A DNA stretch of 64,000 nucleotides from Bacillus_CJ salitolerans (lineage in GTDB: Bacteria; Bacillota; Bacilli; Bacillales; SA4): NCBI RefSeq assembly GCF_042680805.1, contig NZ_JBHUEM010000021.1, forward strand, positions 1-64,000, given 5' to 3'. Position numbers and translations under genes: made by a program. The number at the start of each line of letters is the position of its first letter. The stretch's first letter is position 1. This document shows, piece by piece, positions 42,052 to 50,539 of this stretch. The notes beneath the pieces are model-generated. The model was not told the DNA's origin. It saw nothing but the letters and a program-made list of their open reading frames with translations, and did not search any database.

Positions 42052-42603
42052 ATGGAATATGTAGACCCTATTAAGGATATAAAAAAAATAAATGAGATAA
42101 AGAAGCTACTCCAAGCGCAATCTCAAAGAGATTATCTATTATTTGTTCTCGGAATAAATACAGGATTACGTATCACTGACTTATTAAAAATTAAAATAGA
42201 AGATATATGGGACGGTAAACATATTCAAGACTTCTACTACTCCGAAGAAAATGATTGCGATTACTTCTTAAATAGTAAAGTGAAAGTAGCAATAAAAGAC
42301 TACTTATCACAATATCCACTCTCGAAGGAGAGCTTCCTCTTTAAGTCTAAAAAAAATAATCAGCCCATAACTCGGCAACAAGCATATAGAATTATTAATA
42401 ATGCTGCTAGTCAAGTGGGAGTTACGGGGAGAATTGGACTACATACTCTACGAAAAACGTTCGGTTATCATGCGTATCGAAAAGGAATTTCGATATCTCT
42501 CCTTCAAAAAATCTTCAATCATTCCTCATCTTCTGAAACATTAAAGTATTTAGGAATCAATAAAAATGAAAAATTATCCATAAAAGTTGATGTGAATTTA
42601 TAA
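42052..42603 (+). CDS. Minimal tyrosine recombinase (catalytic domain only)
   Basis: 183 residues. Catalytic residues R40 (TGLRITDLL), H131-x-x-R134 (LHTLRKTFGYH), H157 (FNHSS) and nucleophile Y166 (TLKYLGI) are all present. There is no SAM-like core-binding domain, so it is about half the usual length. GGAGG precedes the ATG. Related short integrases occur in plasmids and islands of bacilli. It lies at the end of the variable region, next to the conserved yitT-type gene, and could serve or have served an integrated element. Confidence 0.85.
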   Translation: MEYVDPIKDIKKINEIKKLLQAQSQRDYLLFVLGINTGLRITDLLKIKIEDIWDGKHIQDFYYSEENDCDYFLNSKVKVAIKDYLSQYPLSKESFLFKSKKNNQPITRQQAYRIINNAASQVGVTGRIGLHTLRKTFGYHAYRKGISISLLQKIFNHSSSSETLKYLGINKNEKLSIKVDVNL

Positions 42604-42700
42604 TGAATAGATTCGAAAAGAAAAGCATTGAAGTATGAAGCAAGATGACATGATAGTAAGTGACTTAATATATAAAATAAGTTTTTAAGGGGAGATAGTT

Positions 42701-43600
42701 ATGAGTGAAGCCACAATGAATCAACAGCTCCAAAAAGAGCTACAACACTCGAAATTAAGTAAAGGGAAAATAATCAAGCGGACGTTTTTTATTCTGCTAG
42801 GTGCCATCCTAATGGCACTTGGGATTGAAGTCTTTCTAGTACCCAACAATATCATGGATGGTGGAATTGTTGGGATTTCCATTATTTTATACAATCTGAC
42901 AGGAATAAAGCTTGGTGTATTTATCTTCTTATTAAATATTCCGTTCTTCTTTTTAGGTTATAAACAAATTGGAAAGACATTTGCCATTTCAACGGTATTT
43001 GGGATCGCGGTGCTATCAGTAGCCACAATTTATCTACACCATGTGGCAGCCTTTACACATGACATGCTTCTTGCGACAGTATTTGGTGGAATTGTATTAG
43101 GAGCAGGAGTGGGCTTGGTAATTAGATATGGTGGTGCCTTAGATGGTAGTGAGATCCTTGCTATCCTGTTAAATAAACAGCTCCCTTTTTCTGTTGGTGA
43201 ATTTATCATGTTCTTTAATGTGTTTATTTTTGCATGGGGAGGCTTTGTACTTGGTTGGGACCGCGCCATGTACTCTGTCCTTGCTTATATGATTGCTTTT
43301 AAAACAATTGATATTGTGATTGATGGACTTGATGAGTCAAAGTCAGCATGGATTATTAGTGAGAAGCATCAAGAAATCGGCGAAGCTATTTTAGCCCGTT
43401 TGGGTCGTGGTGTCACGTACTTAAAAGGAGAGGGTGGCTACACAGGAGAGGATAAAAAGGTTGTTTTTTGTATTGTCACAAGACTTGAGGAAGCGAAGCT
43501 AAAATCTATCGTTGAAGAGCTTGATCCTGCCGCCTTTTTAGCGGTTGCGGATATCAATGAGGTTCGTGGTGGAAGATTTAAGAAGAAAGATATTCACTAA
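42701..43600 (+). CDS. YitT family membrane protein
   Basis: 299 residues. Membrane domain of five to six helices (RTFFILLGAILMALGIEVFL, VPNNIMDGGIVGIS, GGALDGSEILA) and a C-terminal cytosolic DUF2179 domain (GVTYLKGEGGYTGEDKKVVF, LDPAAFLAVADINEVRGG). Typical YitT/YpjC-type protein with no established function. GGGGAGA precedes the ATG. Confidence 0.88.
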   Translation: MSEATMNQQLQKELQHSKLSKGKIIKRTFFILLGAILMALGIEVFLVPNNIMDGGIVGISIILYNLTGIKLGVFIFLLNIPFFFLGYKQIGKTFAISTVFGIAVLSVATIYLHHVAAFTHDMLLATVFGGIVLGAGVGLVIRYGGALDGSEILAILLNKQLPFSVGEFIMFFNVFIFAWGGFVLGWDRAMYSVLAYMIAFKTIDIVIDGLDESKSAWIISEKHQEIGEAILARLGRGVTYLKGEGGYTGEDKKVVFCIVTRLEEAKLKSIVEELDPAAFLAVADINEVRGGRFKKKDIH

Positions 43601-43868
43601 ACTAAAATAGGAATTGACCAATTAACAAATATATCCTTATAATAAAATTAATTACGTAAAGGAGGACGTCTGTAGAAATGATAAACTAATCCCTAATTTT
43701 TGGAGTTTAATAATAACCAAAAACACTCTGTGATGGGTGATCGGGATAGCTATGTCTTTTTACAGATTACGAAAATTGATTAAACTCCTCTACAAAGGTT
43801 TATTTATGTATACTTTTATTTGAGGTATGTCTAATTACGTATACTGTCATTATATTCCCTTGTTCACT

Positions 43869-43897
43869 TATCGCAGAGACTATCTGCGATTTTTTTA
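43869..43897 (+). terminator. Terminator-like hairpin before the Nudix/kinase gene
   Basis: ATCGCAGA / TCTGCGAT followed by TTTTTTATTTT, only ~20 bp before the next start. The stretch 43601-43868 shows an unused GGAGG at 43662 and no gene. It may attenuate the downstream gene. Confidence 0.7.
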
Positions 43898-43914
43898 TTT
43901 TGGAGGAGAGTTAT

Positions 43915-45249
43915 ATGACGAGTAAAACAACAGTAATTATTTGGGCGGATACAGAAGTGAAACATGTATTAATGGTACAGGTTGAAAAAGGCTGGTCACT
44001 CCCAGAAGTGTCAGAAGGGCCTCATAACAGTACAAATTTACAAGCGTTACAAAAGGCTATTAAAGACCAGCTTGGCTATAAAGTGGCTTTAGGACGGCAG
44101 TTATTGAAAAATAGAGATGAACACCGAGGGTTAACAGCGTATGTGTATGAGGCACAGCTTCTTCAGGAAGATATTCAGCATGCAAGGTGGTTTAAGAAAG
44201 AGGACTTCACTGGTACGATTACGGATGATAAATATGTAAAAGTGTTAAATGCTTGGTTTGATGAAACAGAAATTCCCAATCTTCGTGCTCCATGGTTTCA
44301 AGGTCATTTCTATCAAAAAGCCGAAGCGTGGATAGATTCAGAAGTACGACAAGCGGGTCTCTCTATTTCAGGGGATATTCAGCAAATAAAAGCAACTGAT
44401 TACTCATTAGTTATGCTAGTTCCAACGATAGGTGGAAATTTATATTTTAAAGCAACTGGAACAGCTGCTCGTTATGAGGCGTCTATAAGTCAGTATTTAG
44501 ATAAAAAGTATCCAGGTAAATCAACGGCTATTTTAGCTGTAAATGAACGGACAGGTTGGTTCTTAATGAACGATATGGGCGGCTCTCCTTTACGAATTGT
44601 AAAAGATAAAGAGATTTGGCAGCAAGCCATTTTAGAATACGCTAAGTTTCAAATAGATGAGATTAAGAGCTCCCATAAGTTGATACAAATAGGCGTACCT
44701 GACAGAAGAATTTCGAAATTAAAAGATGATATTAACATGCATTTAGAAGGAATGTGTGATACAGGGCTATCCCCTGAACAAAAGGAAAAGGTGATGAAAC
44801 TACAACCTGAACTACTTGAGATGTGTGATGAACTGGAAGCACTTTTACCTATTTATACACTTGATCACGGAGATTTACATTCTGCAAACATTCAGCTCGT
44901 AAATGAAAGCTATGTATTCCTCGACTGGGGAGATGCAGTCGTTACTCATCCGTTTTTTAGCACGAGAGTGTTCTGGAATTCAATTTTTGAGTTAGTTGAG
45001 ACAGAATCTGAATGGATTGCAATGATTGATGAGTTTAGACCTATATACTTGGAACCTTGGACAGAGTTTGCCCCGATGGAAAAGCTTGAGAAAGCACTAA
45101 GAATGTCTGATCAATTAGGATGCATTCATCGAGCATTAAGCTGGTATTTACATTTGACTCCGACTGTAGAGGACAAGTCGGACTATAATAAACCATCTCA
45201 GTGGTTGCAAGCTCTATTAGAAGAGAGAGAGTTTGCTTCTGCGAAATAG
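43915..45249 (+). CDS. Fusion of degenerate Nudix domain and APH-type phosphotransferase
   Basis: 444 residues from ATG with GGAGGAG upstream. Residues 1-~115 have a Nudix fold pattern (TTVIIWADTEVKHVLMVQVE, WSLPEVSEGPHNSTNLQALQ), but the catalytic REUxEE is replaced by KAIKDQLG, so hydrolysis is unlikely. The remainder is an aminoglycoside/choline-kinase-like domain: LDHGDLHSANIQ (catalytic HGD..N) and FLDWGDAVV (Mg site). The substrate may be an antibiotic, a thiamine-like compound or a sugar alcohol. The double-GNAT gene 18 bp downstream suggests a two-gene modification unit. Confidence 0.78.
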   Translation: MTSKTTVIIWADTEVKHVLMVQVEKGWSLPEVSEGPHNSTNLQALQKAIKDQLGYKVALGRQLLKNRDEHRGLTAYVYEAQLLQEDIQHARWFKKEDFTGTITDDKYVKVLNAWFDETEIPNLRAPWFQGHFYQKAEAWIDSEVRQAGLSISGDIQQIKATDYSLVMLVPTIGGNLYFKATGTAARYEASISQYLDKKYPGKSTAILAVNERTGWFLMNDMGGSPLRIVKDKEIWQQAILEYAKFQIDEIKSSHKLIQIGVPDRRISKLKDDINMHLEGMCDTGLSPEQKEKVMKLQPELLEMCDELEALLPIYTLDHGDLHSANIQLVNESYVFLDWGDAVVTHPFFSTRVFWNSIFELVETESEWIAMIDEFRPIYLEPWTEFAPMEKLEKALRMSDQLGCIHRALSWYLHLTPTVEDKSDYNKPSQWLQALLEEREFASAK

Positions 45250-45267
45250 GAGAAATGGGGAGAGAAG

Positions 45268-46182
45268 ATGGAATTTTTTATTAAAGAAACAATAACAGAT
45301 CAGGATTATATAGACTGTGCATTCGTAACGAATCAATTATCGCCGAAGGAGCCGATTAGCCCAGATGTACTGAAGGAAAGTAAAGCACACGATCCGAACT
45401 TTTCTCTATGGGTAGCGAGATTCAATCACGAGGTTGTAGGGAGTGCTGTTTGTGCTCCTTCTTCATCACCTGGGCAAGCATTTGCCATGCTGCGAGTCCT
45501 ACCAAACTGGAGAGGAAAAGGAATAGGAGAACTACTTTATGAACAAGTCTCGAAACACGCTAGGTCTCTTAGTCTTTTTAGCTTACAAGGAAGGGTTAGA
45601 GAGAGTGAAGATCATACGATAGATTTTCTTACAAAAAGAGGCTTTAAAGAAGTAACAAGGGAAAGTAAGGTGATACTAAATCTACTTGCGGTAGAAGAAA
45701 AAATCCCCCTTCAAAAGGAGGGGATTGAAGTTGTAAGCTTGAATGGGAGAGAGGATTTATGGCAAGGAGCGTATGAAGTAGCTTTAGAATCCATACCAGA
45801 TATCCCGATGCCTGAACCCCTCACTGTTCCTCCCTTTGACAAATGGGTAGAAACTCAGATCACATCGGGTGAAGTCCTATTAGAAGGTTCATTTGTGGCT
45901 AAAGTGGATGGAATGGTTATTGGGTACGCTGGTCTTTCGAAAATGACAGCGAGTCATGCGGAAAATCTGCTGACAGGAGTCAAGCGAAAGTGGCGCGGTC
46001 AAGGGATTGCCAAACTAATGAAAGAAACACAAATTCAGTGGGCAATGAAAAAAGGATTTACTAAAATGATTACCTTTATGGACCATTCCAATCAACCGAT
46101 ATTAAAATTAAATGAGCATCTTGGATACGAAGCAGAACCCTCTTCCATTGTTGTGAGAGGTCCCTTATCATCCAGTCTATAG
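45268..46182 (+). CDS. Tandem GNAT acetyltransferase
   Basis: 304 residues with two GNAT domains. Acetyl-CoA loops: LRVLPNWRGKGIGELLYEQV (about residues 72-91) and GVKRKWRGQGIAKLMKETQI (about 232-251). Each is followed by a strand near HLGYE-type ends. Two-domain GNATs often acetylate antibiotics or amino acids. Probably in one operon with the preceding kinase-like gene (18 bp gap, GGGGAGAG ribosome site). Confidence 0.85.
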   Translation: MEFFIKETITDQDYIDCAFVTNQLSPKEPISPDVLKESKAHDPNFSLWVARFNHEVVGSAVCAPSSSPGQAFAMLRVLPNWRGKGIGELLYEQVSKHARSLSLFSLQGRVRESEDHTIDFLTKRGFKEVTRESKVILNLLAVEEKIPLQKEGIEVVSLNGREDLWQGAYEVALESIPDIPMPEPLTVPPFDKWVETQITSGEVLLEGSFVAKVDGMVIGYAGLSKMTASHAENLLTGVKRKWRGQGIAKLMKETQIQWAMKKGFTKMITFMDHSNQPILKLNEHLGYEAEPSSIVVRGPLSSSL

Positions 46183-46201
46183 GGTTATGTAAGCAGTTAA
46201 A

Positions 46202-46507
46202 CTAGCCTCGGTGAGAATTTTCATCGGGGCTACGTTTAACTATTTCTCTAAACGTATTGATAAATAAGGAAGGATTTTGTTCGACCTCAAATGAATACAC
46301 ACCTCTATGAGTATGCAAATACAAAAGACCAAGATTATGAGTAAAGGATCGGAAGGATATGTCATGAACATCCTGTAAGGCAAACTCCTCAATATTAGTT
46401 TTTATTTTGTCTCTATATAGCTCAAGGACCATTTCTTCTCTTTTGATTACTTGTTTGTTTAACTGTATAGATCTGGTTGTTTTAATATAAGGCTGGGTCA
46501 GAATCAT
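46202..46507 (-). CDS. Small hypothetical protein
   Basis: 101 residues; AAGGAG lies six bases before the ATG. Strand-rich pattern (VLELYRDKIKTNIEEFALQD, VHDISFRSFTHNLGLLYLHT, GVYSFEVEQNPSLFI) similar to small bacillar PH-like or YokE-type domains. No named family assigned. Convergent with the GNAT gene. Confidence 0.65.
   Translation of the reverse strand: MILTQPYIKTTRSIQLNKQVIKREEMVLELYRDKIKTNIEEFALQDVHDISFRSFTHNLGLLYLHTHRGVYSFEVEQNPSLFINTFREIVKRSPDENSHRG
46203..46232. terminator. Bidirectional terminator
   Basis: TAGCCTCGGTGA / TCATCGGGGCTA between convergent genes; it overlaps the 3' end of the minus-strand gene. Confidence 0.6.
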
Positions 46508-46615
46508 CTGCGTCTCCTTCCATGGTAGTTTTTTCTATTGTATCTATTTTTACAATTCATATCCAATCTGAAAAGGGAAAGAGTAGTAATAGTAACCTTT
46601 TCAGGGGGAAAATAA

Positions 46616-47467
46616 ATGGAAACGAATTTATACCTCAAGCAAGTTTATTGTCGAAATGAGTATGACGTGATGAAACGGGTGGTCGTATGTAAACCTACGT
46701 TCTTATCACTTGGAAATCCACTGAGGGTAGTAAACAGAGGTTCAATCGAAACAACAATTGATCTAGACAAAGCAATGAGTCAACACGGTTTATTTATAAA
46801 AAAGCTTCAAGAATACGAAATTGAGGTTAACTATCTCGAGCCAAAAGCACCATATACAGAAGGTGTATTCACCCGTGATGTAGGTTTTGTATTAGGTGAG
46901 GAAATGTTCATCTCAAAGATGGCGCATCCACCAAGAGTAGGAGAGGAACAGGTTTTAATCGATTGGTTAAATCATGAAGGAATCCCTCATCAAGATTTAA
47001 CAAAGGACCATATTGAAGGTGGTGATGTTCTCGTTGACGGAAGGTATATTTTTGTTGGTGTTAGTAATCGAACTAATTTAGTATCGGTACAGCATCTTCA
47101 AGCATTACTTCTAAATTTTGAGGTGAAGGCTCTTCCTTTTAGTGATAAGTTTTTACATCTTGATTGTATATTTAATATTGTTTCTCCGACCGAGGCATTG
47201 TTGTACCCAGGAGAACTTTCAAAGGAAGATGAGGCATTTATTACTTCTAAATATGAAATTATTGAACTGTCAAAGAGGGAACAAGCCACTCTCGGAACGA
47301 ATATTTTATCTATAGGTCATAAAAGGATCATTAGTGAACCGATGAATGAAGAGGTAAACAGAAAACTCCGAAACCGTGGTTTTGAAGTCATTGAGGTCCC
47401 GTTTTCTGAGTTAATTAAAGCAGGTGGATCCTTTCGGTGTTGTAGTTTGCCATTAATTAGAAAATGA
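46616..47467 (+). CDS. DDAH-like arginine-modifying hydrolase
   Basis: 283 residues, pentein fold. GVFTRDVGFVLGEEM, HIEGGDVLVDGRYIFVGVSN (substrate acid EGGD), FLHLDCIFNIV (catalytic His) and the catalytic Cys in GGSFRCCSLP near the end define the dimethylarginine dimethylaminohydrolase/arginine deiminase superfamily. Likely acts on methylated or free arginine; the exact substrate is open. AGGGGG precedes the start. Confidence 0.88.
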   Translation: METNLYLKQVYCRNEYDVMKRVVVCKPTFLSLGNPLRVVNRGSIETTIDLDKAMSQHGLFIKKLQEYEIEVNYLEPKAPYTEGVFTRDVGFVLGEEMFISKMAHPPRVGEEQVLIDWLNHEGIPHQDLTKDHIEGGDVLVDGRYIFVGVSNRTNLVSVQHLQALLLNFEVKALPFSDKFLHLDCIFNIVSPTEALLYPGELSKEDEAFITSKYEIIELSKREQATLGTNILSIGHKRIISEPMNEEVNRKLRNRGFEVIEVPFSELIKAGGSFRCCSLPLIRK

Positions 47468-47585
47468 GGGGATATAATATATTATATTCATCTACAAATG
47501 GACTAATTCAATATTGTGACCCCTTCCTATTAGTGGTAAATTATTTTACAGAAAGCTAAAATTTGAAGTTTAGGAGAACCTATAC

Positions 47586-49814
47586 ATGCTATTTAGAAAA
47601 ATTAACCATAGAAAGAAGTGGATGTTGCTAATTAGTGGTATTGTGATGTTTCTGGTCGTCAATGAAGTGCAACAGTTTTTCTTCTCTTCTAGTAATTTAT
47701 CTTATAAGTTGACTCATTTATTATTTAGCTTATTCACCATTATCCTACTATTGGCACTGGTTAAATATACAAATAAAACAACAAAAGAACTAAGTGAGAG
47801 TAAGCAAAAACTACAAACGATATTTGATACGTTAGATGTAGCAATATGGTCTCATGATATTAAAGAGGATACATTATTAATCACACCAGGGATTCAAAAG
47901 CTATACGGACATTCAATGGAGGAATTTTATAATGATCATGAGCTATGGAGAAAAGTAATACCACCTGAGGACTTTCAAGTTTTAGCGGAAAGAGGAGAAG
48001 CTTTATTAGAAGGTCAATCTACAACCAGTATTTACCGAATTATTAGACCTGATGGGGAAGTAAGGTGGATACAAGATAGAGGAATTCCGACGTTAGACGA
48101 AAAGAAGAACCTGGTGGACTTCACCAGTGTTCTGTTTGATATAACTGATCGAAAAGAAAGTGATGACCGCTATAAGAGCTTAGTAGAAATGTCACCAGAC
48201 ATTATAACGGTCGTTCGAAACGAAAAAGTGGAGTACATGAACGAAGCTGGGAGTAGATTGTTTGGTGCGACATCTCCTTCAGATATTATCGGTAGATCGA
48301 TTTTCGATTTTGCTTCCCCTCAAATTATTGAAGCTATTAGAAATCAGTTAATGGGTGCATCTGACAATAAATCGAAAAACCAATATGAAGTTCAGGCTGT
48401 CCGAATTGATGGTAAGAAGATGGAGCTGGAGATTTCTGCTAGGAATATAATGTATGGAGGAAGAAAGGCTATCCAAATTGTTGGAAGAGATATTTCAGAG
48501 CGGAAAAAGGCAGAAAAGACCATTCATCAGATGGCCTATTACGATGCCTTAACAGGACTTCCTAACCGAAATATGTTTAGGCTTCATTTAAATGGTCTAA
48601 TCCGTTCGGAAAGTAATCAATCATTCGCTATTTTATTTTTAGATCTTGATCGATTTAAAGTGATTAATGATACGAAAGGTCATACAACTGGGGATTTAAT
48701 TCTTAGAGAAGTAGCAAAGCGAATAGAGCAAACCCTTCGAAGTGATGGTGTTGTCTTCCGTCAAGGTGGAGATGAGTTTATCATTATTCTAGAGAATATG
48801 GATAAACCAAGAGTGTCAGAAGTTTCGCAACGAATGATCAATAGGTTTACAAAGCCAATTGTCATAGATGAGCAGGATTTCTATGTGACACCAAGTATTG
48901 GTATCAGTATGTATCCTGATAATGGGACAGATAAAGACACGCTTATCAAGCATGCTGACAGCGCTATGTATGTAGCGAAAGAAAAAGGAAAGAATAACTT
49001 TCAGTTTTATCATTCGAATTTAGATCATCATTCTGACAGAAAAATGGAGTTGGAAAATGCTTTAAGAAAAGCAATTGAACTTAATCAACTAATGTTATAT
49101 TACCAGCCTCAAGTAGATTTACAGGCTAATAGAATGATAGGTTTAGAAGCACTTATCCGCTGGAAACATCCTGAGTTTGGAATGGTGTCACCGGGAGAGT
49201 TTATACCGATAGCTGAAGAAACAGGTCTAATTGTCCCCATTGGTAAATGGGTATTAAAAGAGGTGTGTAATCAGATTAACACATGGCATGATGAAGGGTT
49301 GAGCCAAATTCCTATCGCGATTAATATCTCAGTTAGGCAAATCCAGGATGATCATTTTATAGAAGATGTGATAGAAATTTTAGATTACTATAATATAGAT
49401 AAAAGATACATAGAATTTGAACTTACAGAGAGTATTATGCAGGATATTGAAAAGTCCACGCTCATGTTAAAGCAACTAAAACAAATAGGGGTCAAGCTTG
49501 CCATTGATGATTTTGGAACAGGGTATTCTTCCTTAAGTTATTTGAAGCATCTTCCAATTGATAACATAAAAATAGATAAATCATTTATTGATGATATATT
49601 AGATGAGTCCAGTCAAGGATCCATTGTAAAAGCAATCATTGATATGAGCCAAAATTTAAACTTCACGGTCATTGCTGAAGGAATTGAAAAAGAAGAACAA
49701 ATCGAATTTTTGCTAAAGAATGGCTGTTTTATTGGACAAGGCTATTACTTCTATAAACCTATGCCTTTAGAAGAGATACAATATATGTTAAAATCACCTA
49801 CCATTAAATGGTAG
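47586..49814 (+). CDS. Membrane PAS-PAS-GGDEF-EAL c-di-GMP enzyme
   Basis: 742 residues. Two N-terminal membrane helices (about 14-33, 43-60), PAS domains around residues 80-200 and 205-320, then GGDEF and EAL. The cyclase motif RQGGDEF is intact, but the RxxD inhibitory site in front of it is absent. The phosphodiesterase residues are complete: EAL in GLEALIRW, NIS, ELTES, DDFGTGYSS, KIDKSF and AEGIE. It may make or degrade c-di-GMP depending on the PAS signal. Monocistronic. Confidence 0.92.
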   Translation: MLFRKINHRKKWMLLISGIVMFLVVNEVQQFFFSSSNLSYKLTHLLFSLFTIILLLALVKYTNKTTKELSESKQKLQTIFDTLDVAIWSHDIKEDTLLITPGIQKLYGHSMEEFYNDHELWRKVIPPEDFQVLAERGEALLEGQSTTSIYRIIRPDGEVRWIQDRGIPTLDEKKNLVDFTSVLFDITDRKESDDRYKSLVEMSPDIITVVRNEKVEYMNEAGSRLFGATSPSDIIGRSIFDFASPQIIEAIRNQLMGASDNKSKNQYEVQAVRIDGKKMELEISARNIMYGGRKAIQIVGRDISERKKAEKTIHQMAYYDALTGLPNRNMFRLHLNGLIRSESNQSFAILFLDLDRFKVINDTKGHTTGDLILREVAKRIEQTLRSDGVVFRQGGDEFIIILENMDKPRVSEVSQRMINRFTKPIVIDEQDFYVTPSIGISMYPDNGTDKDTLIKHADSAMYVAKEKGKNNFQFYHSNLDHHSDRKMELENALRKAIELNQLMLYYQPQVDLQANRMIGLEALIRWKHPEFGMVSPGEFIPIAEETGLIVPIGKWVLKEVCNQINTWHDEGLSQIPIAINISVRQIQDDHFIEDVIEILDYYNIDKRYIEFELTESIMQDIEKSTLMLKQLKQIGVKLAIDDFGTGYSSLSYLKHLPIDNIKIDKSFIDDILDESSQGSIVKAIIDMSQNLNFTVIAEGIEKEEQIEFLLKNGCFIGQGYYFYKPMPLEEIQYMLKSPTIKW

Positions 49815-49862
49815 GTGATGCTATATGTTAAAAAATCCACTAAGGACTAGTGGATTTTTTAT
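49795..49862. terminator. Double hairpin between GGDEF/EAL gene and sortase
   Basis: First hairpin TCACCTACCATT/AATGGTAGGTGA overlaps the stop codon. The second, AAAAAATCCACTA/TAGTGGATTTTTT (49830-49860), terminates in both directions. Confidence 0.85.
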
Positions 49863-50451
49863 GTTGCTTTACGATTAATTCACTTGTAATAATATAACGC
49901 TTTGGAGCGGGACCAATAAACTGGAAGGGATAGCAGGTTGTTAATGTGAGCATTCCTTTTGGCTTTGGTGTATTCACCGTGCGATCATTGGCATCTACTA
50001 TACGTATTTTTTTAATTTTGTAAAGGAATTCGCCAGCTTCTGTCCTTACAATTAGTTCATCCTGTAGCTTAAGTTGATCTAAGTTTCTAAAGACGGTATC
50101 CCTATGACCTGATAAGATAGCGTGATTATTTTCACCTGGTAAAGCGCTTCTATATACATGTCCAATACCCTTCTTCAATACATCCTCAGACGTCCCTTGG
50201 TAAATTGGCAAGTGCTTTTTAAGTTTTGGAATGTAGAGGTCTCCGAATTTATCTCCTATAACGGGAATAGTATAATATAGATTAACCTTTTTCTGTTCAT
50301 ATACCTTAACATCCTCTTTAGTCTTTATTTCTGAGGGGGAAGAGGATGAAGCGGTATAGCCCACTAAGAAAGTATAAATGTTCGAAATAATCATAACAGC
50401 ACCGACTGCCATGATAAAAAGAGATATCTTGTTCTTCAGCATATTTACCAT
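49840..50451 (-). CDS. srtD: Class D sortase
   Basis: 203 residues. N-terminal membrane anchor (ISLFIMAVGAVMIISNIYTF), then the sortase fold with H116 (LSGHRDTVF), C173 (LTTCYPF) and R185 (KRYIITS). The TLTTC motif and size place it in class D, which in bacilli attaches LPxTG-type proteins, often late in growth. Start ATG has TGGAGG seven bases upstream, and this site is paired in a hairpin (see 50459-50502). No substrate with a sorting signal is seen in the window. Confidence 0.9.
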   Translation of the reverse strand: MVNMLKNKISLFIMAVGAVMIISNIYTFLVGYTASSSSPSEIKTKEDVKVYEQKKVNLYYTIPVIGDKFGDLYIPKLKKHLPIYQGTSEDVLKKGIGHVYRSALPGENNHAILSGHRDTVFRNLDQLKLQDELIVRTEAGEFLYKIKKIRIVDANDRTVNTPKPKGMLTLTTCYPFQFIGPAPKRYIITSELIVKQHKKSTSP

Positions 50452-50458
50452 ATTGTGA

Positions 50459-50502
50459 CCTCCATAGCCTCTATTCTTATTAAGATGTGTAAGCTATGGA
50501 GG
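50459..50502 (-). promoter_or_regulatory. Hairpin that sequesters the sortase Shine-Dalgarno
   Basis: On the minus strand CCTCCATAGC, 24 nt, GCTATGGAGG: a perfect 10-bp stem whose 3' arm contains the GGAGG ribosome site of the sortase gene. Expected to lower translation unless opened. Confidence 0.7.
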
Positions 50503-50539
50503 ATTATTCAATCTTGAGGGTCGTTATAGGGAGTAGGAG

